A stretch of DNA of 64,000 nt from Hyphomicrobiales bacterium (lineage in GTDB: Bacteria; Pseudomonadota; Alphaproteobacteria; Rhizobiales; Rhizobiaceae): NCBI GenBank assembly GCA_900465675.1, contig UBJR01000004.1:226630-290629 (forward strand), written 5' to 3'. The position numbers and the translations under genes are program-made. Shown here one piece after another: positions 44,766 to 54,966 of this stretch. Positions within the stretch are counted from its first letter, which is position 1. Each line of letters starts with the position of its first letter. The notes beneath the pieces are model-generated. The model did no database searches. It saw nothing but the letters and a program-made list of their open reading frames with translations, and was not told the DNA's origin.

Positions 44766-46739
44766 TCAGTAAGGCAGCATCGCGTGCAGAGGTTCCTGGC
44801 CGATCATCAGGCCGTCGCGCTGCAGCGCATAGTCGATCGCCGCATCGAGCTTCAGCGGTCGCGAGAAATGGTAGCCCTGCGCCAGCCGCACGCCCATCGC
44901 CCGAAGACCGTCGGCAACCTCTTCGCTCTCCACGCCTTCGGCAACCGATGCGATGCCGAGGTTCTGGCAGAGATTGGCGACGGAGCGGGTGATGTTCATC
45001 GAACGGATATCGCGATCGAAATTCATCACGAAGGCCTTGTCGATCTTCAGCTTGTCGAAGGCGAGACGATGGATGTGGCTGAGGCTGGAGAAGCCGGTGC
45101 CGAAATCGTCGAGCGCGATCGATATACCGGCGGCGCGCAGGACGCCGATGACCTGGTCGGCCGTGTCGAAATCGGAAAGCAGCGCCGTCTCGGTGATCTC
45201 GAACTCGATGCGCTTGGGATCGACGCCTGAGCGATGGATCATCGCCAGGAGCGCCATCGACGTTTCGTGGTCGCAAATGTCGCGGGCCGAAAGGTTGAAC
45301 GACAGGCGCAGATGATCGGGGATCTGCTTCAGCGCGTCGAGCGCCTGACCGAACAGCACGCGGGTCATCCGGCCGATGACGGCAGTGCGCTCGGCGGCAG
45401 GGATGAACGCATCCGGGCTGATGCGGCCGAAGCGGGCGCTGTCCCAGCGCGCCAGGGCCTCGTAGCCGACAACGCGGCCGGTCTTCAGTTCGATGATCGG
45501 CTGATATTCGAGCGATAGCTCGCTGGCGAAATCGTTGGCCTGCAGCTCAAGCTCGATGAGATAGCGCTGGGTTAGTATCTTCTCGTGTTCCGACGAGAAG
45601 AACTCGACGCCGCCGCGGCGCTTGCTCTTCACCTGATAGAGCGCGAAGTCAGCCTTCTCGTAGAGGTCTTCGGCGGAGAGATCGCCACCCTCGGGATAGA
45701 CGATGCCGCAGGATCCCGAGACGCGCACCGAGCCGTCGGGGATTTCGAAGGCCTCGTGGACCGAAGCGCAGAGAGCCTGGCCGAGATCGGCAGTCGCTCT
45801 GCGGCTGATGCCTTGCGGGAAGATGATACCGAACTCATCGCCGCCGAGACGGGAAACGACAGCCTCGCTGCCGGCAAGCGCTGTGAAGCGGCGAGCGGTT
45901 TCCTTGAGCACCAGATCGCCCGCCGAATGGCCGAAGATATCGTTGACGGGCTTGAAGCCATCGAGGTCGATGATGCCGATAACCGGCGGTTCCTTCGGCT
46001 GCTCCTGCAGCATGCGCTCCAGCGATAGGAAGAAGCTGCGGCGATTGGCAAGGCCGGTCAATTGATCCTGAAGCGCGTTGCGGCTGTTGACGAGGTTCAG
46101 CTCATGGGCTTCGGCCTGCTTCTTCTCCAGCTCCTCGGTCATCTGCACGAGACCGGCGAAATTCTGGAAGTAGCTGTTGATCACCCGCAGGAACGGAAGG
46201 ATCAGGAACAGACCGCTGACGGCGGTGGCGATGAAGACAGGATTTCCTGACGACAGGAAGGTCAGCACCATGGCCGTGAAGGTGATGACCGTGGTGATCA
46301 TCGCCGCGACCGGCAGGTGCATGAGACAGAAGACGCAGGAAATACCTGTCACGACGAGGAAGTAGGCGATCTGGCCCTGCTGGTAGGCATCGCCGTAGCT
46401 GTAGAGCGCGACGGCCCAGGCGCCGAAGGCGATGGTGAGAATGCAGGAGCCGGCGATCGTCACGCGCATCACCTTGTAGGCGCGTTCAGGCGTGACGTTT
46501 TCCTTGCCGTTGATCTCCCACCAGCAGAGGCGGAACAGACAGGCGACACTGAGGCCGGTCGGGATATAGAGCGACAGCCAGAGCGGCGCGGTCTTGATGT
46601 GGGTGATCGCGACAGCCAGCGAATTGATGATCAGCAGGACATAGAGAATCGGGATCTGTGTCGACAGAGCCTGAAACTGTGCCATCAAGAACTTCGGGTT
46701 GTCTTTTTGCAGCCGTAGCGAAGCGATGAAGCTTTTCAT
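44766..46739 (-). CDS. GGDEF-EAL cyclic-di-GMP enzyme with membrane sensor
   Basis: A 657-residue protein. About six helices fill residues ~25-200, followed by a short coiled coil (EELEKKQAEAHEL). The diguanylate-cyclase domain has an intact active site LGGDEFG; RxxD-type inhibition cannot be judged. The phosphodiesterase domain has an intact EALARW, with ALDDFGTGFSS and KIDKAFV. Both catalytic sites look complete, so the protein could make or break c-di-GMP, probably influencing motility versus surface attachment. Start 46739 has AAAAGGGA upstream. Confidence 0.92.
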   Translation of the reverse strand: MKSFIASLRLQKDNPKFLMAQFQALSTQIPILYVLLIINSLAVAITHIKTAPLWLSLYIPTGLSVACLFRLCWWEINGKENVTPERAYKVMRVTIAGSCILTIAFGAWAVALYSYGDAYQQGQIAYFLVVTGISCVFCLMHLPVAAMITTVITFTAMVLTFLSSGNPVFIATAVSGLFLILPFLRVINSYFQNFAGLVQMTEELEKKQAEAHELNLVNSRNALQDQLTGLANRRSFFLSLERMLQEQPKEPPVIGIIDLDGFKPVNDIFGHSAGDLVLKETARRFTALAGSEAVVSRLGGDEFGIIFPQGISRRATADLGQALCASVHEAFEIPDGSVRVSGSCGIVYPEGGDLSAEDLYEKADFALYQVKSKRRGGVEFFSSEHEKILTQRYLIELELQANDFASELSLEYQPIIELKTGRVVGYEALARWDSARFGRISPDAFIPAAERTAVIGRMTRVLFGQALDALKQIPDHLRLSFNLSARDICDHETSMALLAMIHRSGVDPKRIEFEITETALLSDFDTADQVIGVLRAAGISIALDDFGTGFSSLSHIHRLAFDKLKIDKAFVMNFDRDIRSMNITRSVANLCQNLGIASVAEGVESEEVADGLRAMGVRLAQGYHFSRPLKLDAAIDYALQRDGLMIGQEPLHAMLPY

Positions 46740-46850
46740 TGTCCCTTTTCCCTTGACCATAAAACAGCCAGAGAAAGCTTGATTTTTTCTTATTTACGCC
46801 AGCGCTAGCCCTCTATCCTCAGACAGATGGTAAACACCATGTTAGCGCGA

Positions 46851-47885
46851 TCAGAACGATGCGGCGGCGAGTTCGCGGTAGATGCCCTGAAGATCGCCGA
46901 CGCGGCGCTGGGTCAGTTCCAATTCCCAATCGAGCGCGCTGCGAACGATGGTTTCCAGCGAGTCATGCTTCGGAGCCCAATCGAGCAGGCGTCGCGCCAG
47001 CGTTGCATCGGCAACGACGCTGGCGGAATCGCCCGGGCGGCGTGGCGCCATGTGGATCTTGAACGAGTGGCCGTGGACGCGGGTGACCATGTTCAGCACA
47101 TCGAGAACGGAATAGCCCGAGCCGTAACCGCAATTGGCGACCAGCGAACCCTTGCCCTTGCGCAGGTGCTGTAGCGCCTTCAGGTGCGCCTCGGCGAGAT
47201 CGGTGACGTGGATGTAGTCGCGCACACCGGTGCCATCATGCGTTGGATAGTCGATGCCATAGACGGCGACGCTGTCGCGCTTGCCGAGAGCCGCTTCGCA
47301 GGCGACTTTGATCAGATGCGTGGCGCCATTGGTGGACTGGCCGGCCCGACCCTCGGGATCGGCACCCGCAACGTTGAAATAGCGAAGGGCCACGTAGTCG
47401 AAGTCATAGGCCGCAGCCGCATCGCGCAGCATGAACTCGGTCATCAGCTTCGACTGGCCGTAAGGGTTTTCCGGATTGAGGCTGGCGGTCTCCTTGACCG
47501 GATCGGAACTCGGCTGCGGTCCATAAACTGCAGCGGTCGAGGAGAAGACGAAATGGCGCACGCCGGCTTCGATAGACGCGCTGAGCAACGCGCGCGTCTT
47601 GCCGGAATTGTTATCGTAATAGGAGAGCGGATCTGAAACCGACACCGGTACGACGGCGGAACCGGCGAAATGGATGATCGCCTCTATGTCGTTTTCGATG
47701 AAGATCGTCCGCAGAATATCGGGATCGGCAACGTCGCCGAGATAGAAGCGGGCCGCAGGCGCAACCGCCCAGCGGAAGCCGGTCGATAGGCGATCGAGCA
47801 CGACCACCTCTTCACCCGCCTCAAGCAGTGTCCAGACCATGTGGCTGCCGATATAGCCAGCGCCGCCCGTCACCAAGATTGCCAT
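46851..47885 (-). CDS. galE: UDP-glucose 4-epimerase
   Basis: A 344-residue extended SDR enzyme interconverting UDP-glucose and UDP-galactose for surface polysaccharides. NAD-binding ILVTGGAGYIGSHMVWTL, substrate region SSTAAVYGPQ, catalytic pair in NPYGQSKLMTE, and ALRYFNVAGADPEGRAGQS. The ATG at 47885 was chosen with AGGGA upstream. Length and motifs are standard for GalE. It could feed the glycosyltransferase cassettes nearby, but they are not co-transcribed with it. Confidence 0.93.
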   Translation of the reverse strand: MAILVTGGAGYIGSHMVWTLLEAGEEVVVLDRLSTGFRWAVAPAARFYLGDVADPDILRTIFIENDIEAIIHFAGSAVVPVSVSDPLSYYDNNSGKTRALLSASIEAGVRHFVFSSTAAVYGPQPSSDPVKETASLNPENPYGQSKLMTEFMLRDAAAAYDFDYVALRYFNVAGADPEGRAGQSTNGATHLIKVACEAALGKRDSVAVYGIDYPTHDGTGVRDYIHVTDLAEAHLKALQHLRKGKGSLVANCGYGSGYSVLDVLNMVTRVHGHSFKIHMAPRRPGDSASVVADATLARRLLDWAPKHDSLETIVRSALDWELELTQRRVGDLQGIYRELAAASF

Positions 47886-48087
47886 GTCCCGCATTCCCTG
47901 TTTTATCGCACAGGGGCATCAGACGGGTTTTCCCTTTCGGATTTTCTTATCAAAGACCCGTTTTGGGCCGTTCCGGCGGCTAAGTTTGCGGCTGTGGTTA
48001 GAGGCCGATTTCGGCTTTCGCTACAATTTTATCGAACCGGCCAAATACGGGGCAGATGCCCGGCTGATGGCGCCGGGCATTCCCATC

Positions 48088-49254
48088 TCAGCGGCTCATG
48101 ATGTAGTCGCAAAGGCGCTCGGCGGCGGTGCGAACCTGGGCCGGATCGCGCAGGAAACAGGCGCGCAGGAAGAGTTCGCCGCCCGCGCCGAAAGCCGCAC
48201 CCGGCGCCAGGCCGACACCGGTCTTGTCGACGATATCGATCGCGGCCTTGCGGCTGTCGGTGATGCCGTCGATCTTCAGGAACGCATAGAGAGCGCCATC
48301 GGGCTTCAGCGTCTCGACGCGATTGGTGGCGATCAGGGCGTCGCAGAGGATATCGCGGGCTTCGGCCGCCTTGCTGATATTGGCGGCGACGAAATCGTCG
48401 CCGTGGTTGAGCGCTGCGACCGCGCCCTTCTGCATAAACTGCGCAACGCCGGAGGTCGAATACTGGATCAGGTTTTCCAGCACCTGTCCGGTTTCCGGCG
48501 GACCAACGATCCAGCCGACGCGCCAGCCGGTCATCGACCAGTTCTTCGAGAAGGAATTGACGAAGAAGATCTTGTCGCCCGGTTCCATGACGTCGAAGAA
48601 CGAGGGCGCGCGGCCGCCGGCGTAGAAGTAGCGGGCATAGATCTCGTCGGCCATGATCCACAGGCCGTGCTTGCGGGCAATCTCGAGAATCTGTGCCAGA
48701 TCCTGCTTCGTCGCCGTCCAGCCCGTCGGGTTCGACGGTGTGTTGACGAAGAGGCCCTTGGTCTTCGGCGTGATCGCAGCTTCGATCCGGTCGAGATCAA
48801 CCGCCCATTTGCCGCCTTCGAACTGAAGCTCGACGCCCACCGAACGGGCGCCGGCGATTTCAAGCGCGGCTGCTATATTCGGCCAGGCGGGCGTCAGATA
48901 GGCGATCTCGTCGCCCGGCGAGGTCATCGCCTGCACGGCAATCTGGATCGCCTGCATGCCGGAACCGGTGATATAGAAATGTTCCGGAGAGAGCGTCACA
49001 CCGAAATGACGGCCATAGTAGTCGGAAAGCGCCTGGCGCAGTTCGGGAATGCCGCGCTGCCAGGTGTAGAAGGTCTCACCGGCCGCAAGCGCATCCATCG
49101 CAGCCTTGCTGATGAAATCGGGGGTCGGCAGATCACCTTCGCCGACCCAAAGAGGCAGCAGGCCTTCGCGGCCGCGGGCATAATTGACGACTTCGACGAT
49201 CCCGCTTTCGGGTGCCGTGATGGCGCGCGGGCTGAGGCTATTGACGATCGACAT
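48088..49254 (-). CDS. Class I/II PLP-dependent aminotransferase
   Basis: A 388-residue fold-type-I aminotransferase. PLP-binding features are TGSGMQAIQIAVQAM, NTPSNPTGW, ADEIYARYFY and the Schiff-base Lys in NSFSKNWSMTGWRVGW. It resembles aspartate/aromatic aminotransferases annotated in rhizobia, but the amino-acid partner cannot be read from sequence. It stands alone between galE and mscL. Confidence 0.88.
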   Translation of the reverse strand: MSIVNSLSPRAITAPESGIVEVVNYARGREGLLPLWVGEGDLPTPDFISKAAMDALAAGETFYTWQRGIPELRQALSDYYGRHFGVTLSPEHFYITGSGMQAIQIAVQAMTSPGDEIAYLTPAWPNIAAALEIAGARSVGVELQFEGGKWAVDLDRIEAAITPKTKGLFVNTPSNPTGWTATKQDLAQILEIARKHGLWIMADEIYARYFYAGGRAPSFFDVMEPGDKIFFVNSFSKNWSMTGWRVGWIVGPPETGQVLENLIQYSTSGVAQFMQKGAVAALNHGDDFVAANISKAAEARDILCDALIATNRVETLKPDGALYAFLKIDGITDSRKAAIDIVDKTGVGLAPGAAFGAGGELFLRACFLRDPAQVRTAAERLCDYIMSR

Positions 49255-49344
49255 GAAGGACTCCGGTTTTGGCCTTCATAGAACAAAACCCGGCGCAAAT
49301 CCCAATGAGAATGCGTGATGTCACATCGATTTTCGTGATGGATG

Positions 49345-49368
49345 GAGCCCTGCCTAACAGCAGGGCTC
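49345..49368 (-). terminator. Hairpin downstream of mscL
   Basis: A perfect 9-bp stem (49345-49353 with 49360-49368) with a 6-nt loop lies 13 bp beyond the mscL stop on the minus strand. No T-tract follows, so it may be a terminator or an mRNA-end stabiliser. Confidence 0.45.
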
Positions 49369-49381
49369 AAAGGCGCTAAAA

Positions 49382-49813
49382 TCAGGCCGGACGCTTGGCC
49401 AGCAAATCGCGGATTTCCGTCAGCAGCGCAACGTCTGCCGGCGGCGGCGCGTCTTCCGCGGCCTTCTCCTCGTTACGCTCGATCTGCTTACGCAGCATGT
49501 TTACGGCCTTGACCATCAGGAAGATGATCCATGCGAGGATGAGGAAATTGATGAGGACGGTGATGAAATTGCCATAGGCAAAGACGGCGCCCTGCGCGCG
49601 GGCGGCAGCCAGCGTCGGTGCGTTGACGGCCGATGAGAGACCAATGAAATAGTTCGAGAAGTCGAAGCCGCCGAAGATGGCACCGACGATCGGCATGATG
49701 ATGTCGTCGACAAGCGACTTGACGATACCGCCGAAAGCGCCGCCGATAATGACACCGACCGCCAGGTCCATGACGTTACCGCGGGCAATAAACGCTTTGA
49801 ATTCGTTGAGCAT
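49382..49813 (-). CDS. mscL: Large-conductance mechanosensitive channel MscL
   Basis: A 143-residue channel that opens on membrane tension to release solutes during osmotic downshock. The N-terminal amphipathic helix and TM1 are [20 protein letters not shown] with [20 protein letters not shown]2 is [20 protein letters not shown]. The C-terminal helix is [13 protein letters not shown]. Start 49813 gives the canonical length; an earlier in-frame start is rejected. Confidence 0.96.
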   Translation of the reverse strand: MLNEFKAFIARGNVMDLAVGVIIGGAFGGIVKSLVDDIIMPIVGAIFGGFDFSNYFIGLSSAVNAPTLAAARAQGAVFAYGNFITVLINFLILAWIIFLMVKAVNMLRKQIERNEEKAAEDAPPPADVALLTEIRDLLAKRPA

Positions 49814-50024
49814 CCGATCTGTCTCCCTCTGATGCGCACTCACTGACAGTCCGTGCTTTATTAGCTACATGTCCGCCATAATTATTCAATTGTTAATTTT
49901 GAATAACCACTTCTTCCGGCGTCTTGGACTTAAGGTCTAGACCGCCCCGATTTCCAAAGGCGGGCATTTCCCCTAATCTTTGAAACTTAAGGGGCCCGGC
50001 GAACAACTCGCCGGTGGAGGATCG

Positions 50025-53000
50025 ATGCTTCCTGGCTGGGTCATAATCGCGTCTGCCTTCGGCTACATGCTGCTGCTGTTTGCCGTCGCGAGCTATGGCG
50101 ACCGCAAAAGCCGCCGGCTTGGCACGCAGGAAGGCGGCTGGCCCGTTGTCTATGCGCTCAGCCTGGCGATCTATTGCACGTCCTGGACCTATTTCGGCGG
50201 TGTCGGCCTTGCCTCGCAGCACGGCCTCGAATTTGCCGGGATCTATATCGGACCGATCCTGGTCTTCACGCTCGGCATGCCGCTCCTGCGGCGGATCATC
50301 GAGCTTGCCAAAGCCGAGAAGCTGACGTCGGTCGCAGACTTCATAGCGGCGCGTTACGGGAAAAATTCAACCGTCGCGACGATCGTGGCACTGATCTCGC
50401 TGGTCGGCGTCATTCCCTATATCGCGCTGCAGTTGAAGGCGATTTCGAGCACCGTTTCTGTCGTCGTGAACCCGCAGGATTACGGCATCGGCAGCGGCAA
50501 TCTCTATTTCCTCGATCTGCCGCTGATCGTCACCCTCATGCTTGCCTGTTTCGCTGTGATGTTCGGCACCCGCCACACGGATGCGACCGAGCATCAGGAC
50601 GGGCTGATCCTCGCCGTCTCGATGGAATCCGTCGTCAAGCTCATCGCCTTTCTCACAGCCGGCATCTGCGTCATCTGGTTCCTGTTCGATGGGCCGATGG
50701 ACCTCTGGGAGAAAAGTGCGGCGAACCCCTTGGTGACCGCGGCGCTGGATTACCAGACGCCGATCAGCCGCTGGATCGTGCTGACGCTGCTCTCGGCCTT
50801 TGCGATCATCATGCTGCCGCGCCAGTTCCATGTGACAGTCGTCGAGAACAGGACGGCCAAGCAGCTCCGGCTCGCCGGCTATCTCTTCCCGCTCTATCTC
50901 GTCGCCATCAATCTCTTCGTGCTGCCGGTGGCGATCGGCGGGTTGCTGACCTTCGGCGGCGCCGGCAATGCCGACCTCTATGTGCTCTCGCTGCCGCTTG
51001 CAGGGCAGATGCCGGTGGTGTCGCTGATCACCTTCATCGGCGGCTTCTCGGCGGCAACAGCGATGGTGATCGTCGATTCCGTGGCGCTGTCGATCATGGT
51101 GTCGAACGACATCATCATGCCGATCTTCCTGCGGCGGAAGCTCGCCGGACGCGCCAGCCAGCGCGACGACTTTGCCAAGACGCTGCTCAACATCCGCCGG
51201 AGCGCCATTTTCGCCGTCCTGCTGCTCGGCTACGCCTATTACCGCTCGACCGACAGTACGGCGGGTCTCGCCTCGATCGGCCTGCTCTCCTTTGCGGCGA
51301 TCGGACAGATCGCGCCGGCGCTGTTCGGCGGCCTCGTGTGGCGGCGGGCGAATGCGCGCGGCGCGATCCTCGGGCTGACCTCCGGCTTCGTCATCTGGTT
51401 CTATCTGCTGTTCCTGCCGTCGCTCGGCGGGCCCGACTATTCCTATATCGCCAGCGGCTTCCTGGGCTTCCTGTTTCCCGGCACCACCGTGTTCACCGCG
51501 CCGGATGCCGACCCTCTCGTCAACGCAACCACGATGAGCCTGCTGGTCAACACGGCTTTCTTCATCGTTGGCTCGATGACGCGCAATGCCCGGCCGCTGG
51601 AGCGCATCCAGGCGGGCATCTTCGTCAAGCGGCAGTCGCGCTCGCAATTTGCGACGCGCGGCTGGAAGACGCGGATCAGCGTCGGCGATCTGAAGGCCGC
51701 CATCGCCCGCTATCTCGGCGAGGAACGGATGCAGCGCTCGCTTGCGACCTACGAGCAAAGCTCCGGCCGCAAACTGGAAGACGACCAGCCGGCCGACATG
51801 GCGCTGATCCACTTCAGCGAACAGCTGCTCGGCAGCGCCATCGGCTCGTCTTCGGCAAGGCTGGTGCTGTCGCTGATCCTGCAGAAGATCGAGGATGCGT
51901 CGTCGGATACGGCCTGGCTGCTCGATCAAGCCAGCGAGGCGCTGCAATATAACCAGGACATGCTGCAGACGGCCTTGTCGCAGATGGACCAGGGCATCGC
52001 CGTCTTTGACAGTTCCAATCGGCTGACGATCTGGAACCGGCGCTTCCGCCAGCTGCTCGACCTGCCTGAAGATGTCGGCCGGGTCGGATTTCCGCTGTCG
52101 GAGATCGTTGCCATTCTCGGCCAGCGCGGCGACATCCCGGCCGCCGATCTGGCGCAGACCGTTCGCCACTTCCAGACGCTCGACAAGCCATTTTCGCTGG
52201 TGCTCGGCGGCGGCGACAGCATTATCGAAGTGCGCTCCAACGCCATGCCGGACAAGGGCATCGTCGCTACCTTCACCGACATTACCCAGCGTGTTGAGGC
52301 CGACAGGGCGCTGAAACAGGCGAACGAAACGCTGGAGCAGCGCGTTGCCGAACGCACCGCCGAGCTGACGCGGGTCAACCACGAGCTCGGCGAAGCGCGT
52401 GCATCGGCCGATGAGGCCAATATCGGCAAGACGCGGTTCTTTGCGGCGGCCGGCCACGACATTCTGCAGCCGCTGAATGCCGCGCGGCTCTATTCATCGG
52501 CGCTGGTCGAACGCATGGCGCAATCCGACAACGGGCCGATCGTGCGCAACATCGACTCGGCGCTTGAATCGGTCGAGACCATTCTCGGTGCCGTGCTCGA
52601 TATCTCGCGGCTGGATACCGGCGCGATGCGGCCGCGGCTGACGACGGTGCCGTTGTCGGATCTTCTCCAGCGGATCGAGACCGATTTCGCGCCGATCGCC
52701 CGCGAGAAGAAGCTGAAGCTGGTGGTGATGCCGACCACGCTCAAGGTGCGCTCCGACCCGAACCTGTTGCGCCGCCTGGTGCAGAACCTCGTCTCCAACG
52801 CCATCAAATATACGCTGACCGGCAAGGTGCTGGTCGGTGCGCGCCGGCGCGGCGACAAGGTGGTGATCCAGGTGATGGATTCGGGCATCGGCATTCCGCC
52901 CTCGAAATTCCGCACCGTCTTCAAGGAATTCGCCCGCCTCGACGAAGGCGCCAAGACGGCAACCGGGCTGGGGCTTGGGCTTTCGATCGTCGATCGCATC

Positions 53001-53522
53001 GCCCGCGTTCTGAACCATCCGGTGGAACTGCACTCGACGCATGGCAAGGGAACCGATTTCCGCATCACCATGCCGCTCGACACGACGAAGCTGGGGGCAG
53101 CACCGGTTGCCGCCGTCAGCGCCGAGCGCCAGGCGCAGACGCTCCGCGGCCTGAAGATACTCTGCATCGACAACGAACCGAATATTATCGAGGGCATGCG
53201 CCTTCTGATTTCCGGCTGGGGCTGTGAGGTGCAATCGCTGGCTTCACTCGCCGAAGTGGCGGACTTCCATGCGCCGGCGCCGGATCTGGTGATCGCCGAC
53301 TATCACCTCGACGACGGAAGCGGCATTGCCGCGATCCTCGATCTGCGCCAGCGGTTCGGCGCCGAGCTTCCGGCGCTGCTTCTGACGGCCGACCGGACGC
53401 TCGAAATCCGGGCGGAAGCCGAACGCCACGGGATTGCCGTGCAGCACAAGCCGGTGCGCCCGGCCGCACTTCGCGCCTTCATTACCCAGATTTCGGGCCA
53501 GAAGCGGGCAGCCGCGGAGTAA
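50025..53522 (+). CDS. Sodium:solute-symporter-like hybrid histidine kinase (NahK/CbrA type)
   Basis: A 1165-residue fusion. Residues ~1-560 are a 13-helix SSS-family transporter domain (SWTYFGGVGLASQHGLEFAG, PRQFHVTVVENR, DYSYIASGFLGFLFPG). A PAS domain (about 650-765, ALSQMDQGIAVFDSSNRL), a coiled coil (ETLEQRVAERTAEL), the kinase core with His811 in AAGHDILQPLNAARL and the ATPase (VMDSGIGIPPSKF, TGLGLGLSIV) follow. The receiver ends it, phospho-acceptor Asp1092 in LVIADYHLDDG. GGAGG sits 5 nt before the ATG at 50025. The transporter part may sense rather than transport. Confidence 0.9.
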   Translation: MLPGWVIIASAFGYMLLLFAVASYGDRKSRRLGTQEGGWPVVYALSLAIYCTSWTYFGGVGLASQHGLEFAGIYIGPILVFTLGMPLLRRIIELAKAEKLTSVADFIAARYGKNSTVATIVALISLVGVIPYIALQLKAISSTVSVVVNPQDYGIGSGNLYFLDLPLIVTLMLACFAVMFGTRHTDATEHQDGLILAVSMESVVKLIAFLTAGICVIWFLFDGPMDLWEKSAANPLVTAALDYQTPISRWIVLTLLSAFAIIMLPRQFHVTVVENRTAKQLRLAGYLFPLYLVAINLFVLPVAIGGLLTFGGAGNADLYVLSLPLAGQMPVVSLITFIGGFSAATAMVIVDSVALSIMVSNDIIMPIFLRRKLAGRASQRDDFAKTLLNIRRSAIFAVLLLGYAYYRSTDSTAGLASIGLLSFAAIGQIAPALFGGLVWRRANARGAILGLTSGFVIWFYLLFLPSLGGPDYSYIASGFLGFLFPGTTVFTAPDADPLVNATTMSLLVNTAFFIVGSMTRNARPLERIQAGIFVKRQSRSQFATRGWKTRISVGDLKAAIARYLGEERMQRSLATYEQSSGRKLEDDQPADMALIHFSEQLLGSAIGSSSARLVLSLILQKIEDASSDTAWLLDQASEALQYNQDMLQTALSQMDQGIAVFDSSNRLTIWNRRFRQLLDLPEDVGRVGFPLSEIVAILGQRGDIPAADLAQTVRHFQTLDKPFSLVLGGGDSIIEVRSNAMPDKGIVATFTDITQRVEADRALKQANETLEQRVAERTAELTRVNHELGEARASADEANIGKTRFFAAAGHDILQPLNAARLYSSALVERMAQSDNGPIVRNIDSALESVETILGAVLDISRLDTGAMRPRLTTVPLSDLLQRIETDFAPIAREKKLKLVVMPTTLKVRSDPNLLRRLVQNLVSNAIKYTLTGKVLVGARRRGDKVVIQVMDSGIGIPPSKFRTVFKEFARLDEGAKTATGLGLGLSIVDRIARVLNHPVELHSTHGKGTDFRITMPLDTTKLGAAPVAAVSAERQAQTLRGLKILCIDNEPNIIEGMRLLISGWGCEVQSLASLAEVADFHAPAPDLVIADYHLDDGSGIAAILDLRQRFGAELPALLLTADRTLEIRAEAERHGIAVQHKPVRPAALRAFITQISGQKRAAAE

Positions 53523-53746
53523 GGTCTCCACAGAGAACCTGCCTGCCGGACCGCCGTCGCCATGCGCGAAAACGCAAGCGCGACGGTTGTACAAAAGATC
53601 GCCGCCGGTGCCCGTAATGGTAGGCTAATGCAAAAGGCTGAATTGCAATAGCGTGCGATCCATCGCCTCATTGAGCCGGGCAACAATCTTCTATCCTCAT
53701 CGACACGGGTCCGCCCTGGACCCCTGGCAAAGCTTTGGTTCCACAT

Positions 53747-54958
53747 ATGCGCCTGATTGTCGTCAATGACGTTTCCGTTGTCCGGGGTGGCGCCACCAAG
53801 GTTGCCATCCAATGCCTGGAAGCCTGTGTCGATGCCGGGGTCAACTGCACCTTCTTCGTCGGCGACGACGGGGCCGGGCTGAAGGAATACGGGCTTGATG
53901 TGCGCACCATTGCGCTCGGCGAGAAGCCTTTGCGCGACGGGCCCGCGATCGCCAATATCTTCGACCGGCATTTCAACAAGCGGGCCTATGAGGCGCTGTC
54001 TGGGCTGCTCAAGGAATCGGCCGACGAGACAGTGGTCCATGTTCACGGCTGGAACCAGATCCTCTCGCCCTCAATCTTCCACGCGCTGTCACAGAGCAAC
54101 GCGCGCGTCATCGTCACCGCCCATGACTTCTTCCTCAACTGCCCGAATGGCGGCCTGTTGAACTACAAGAGCGGCGAGATCTGCGGCGTGACGCCGATGT
54201 CTCTCGGCTGCCTGACCACCAATTGCGACAAGCGCAACTATCTGCACAAGCTCTGGCGCTTCCGCCGCACGCTGGCACAGGCCGGTGTCGGCGAGGCTTT
54301 CTGGGAGCGGATCGAGGTAATCCTCGCCCATGAAAACATGGAAGCCTATCTGACGCCCGGGCCGCTCAAGCATTTCCAGACACTGCGCACGCCGACCGAA
54401 CCGCTGACCCGCCAGCCGACCGAACCGTGGCTTCGCGAGCGCATCATGTTTCTCGGCCGCATGACCTGGGAGAAAGGCGTGCGCACGCTCGGTGATGCGC
54501 TCAGGATGACCGGCCAGGCCGCGACCCTGATCGGCCGCGGGCCGCTGCTCGAAGAGATGCAGAAGACCCTGCCGCATTGCTGGGTTCCCGGCTGGCTGGA
54601 TGATGCCACCGTCGCCAGGCTTGCCGGCGAAGCGCGCGTCTTCATCATGCCGTCGCGCATGCCGGAGCCCTATGGCCTGGTTGCCGCCGAGGCGATCATG
54701 AGCGGCATTCCGCTGATCGTCAGCAGCAATGCGCTGATCTCCGAAGAGATCGCGGCGAATGGCGCCGGGCTGGTGTTCAAGAGCGGCGATGCCGCCTCGC
54801 TGGCCGACGCACTCGGCAAGGTGAAGAACGACAGTCTCGTCGAAAAACTCACCGAGGGCGCCCGCGCCTTCGGAAAGAAGATCGCACCCTCCCGCCAGGA
54901 ATGGGACCGGAAGATGATCGCGATCTACACGGGGGAAAATGCCTTTCTTGCGGCCTAG
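53747..54958 (+). CDS. Family 4 glycosyltransferase
   Basis: A 403-residue GT-B-fold glycosyltransferase. The N-terminal acceptor domain has VVRGGATKVAIQCLEACVDA and HVHGWNQILSP; the C-terminal donor domain has IMFLGRMTWEKGVRTLGDAL, GRGPLLEEMQKTLP and the E-x7-E motif in PSRMPEPYGLVAAEAIMSG. A Cys cluster (FLNCPNGG, ICGVTP, LGCLTTNCDKR) in the N-terminal half is unusual. It is followed after 8 bp by the epimerase gene, so the two probably act in one surface-glycan pathway. Confidence 0.88.
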   Translation: MRLIVVNDVSVVRGGATKVAIQCLEACVDAGVNCTFFVGDDGAGLKEYGLDVRTIALGEKPLRDGPAIANIFDRHFNKRAYEALSGLLKESADETVVHVHGWNQILSPSIFHALSQSNARVIVTAHDFFLNCPNGGLLNYKSGEICGVTPMSLGCLTTNCDKRNYLHKLWRFRRTLAQAGVGEAFWERIEVILAHENMEAYLTPGPLKHFQTLRTPTEPLTRQPTEPWLRERIMFLGRMTWEKGVRTLGDALRMTGQAATLIGRGPLLEEMQKTLPHCWVPGWLDDATVARLAGEARVFIMPSRMPEPYGLVAAEAIMSGIPLIVSSNALISEEIAANGAGLVFKSGDAASLADALGKVKNDSLVEKLTEGARAFGKKIAPSRQEWDRKMIAIYTGENAFLAA

Positions 54959-54966
54959 GAGGGATC

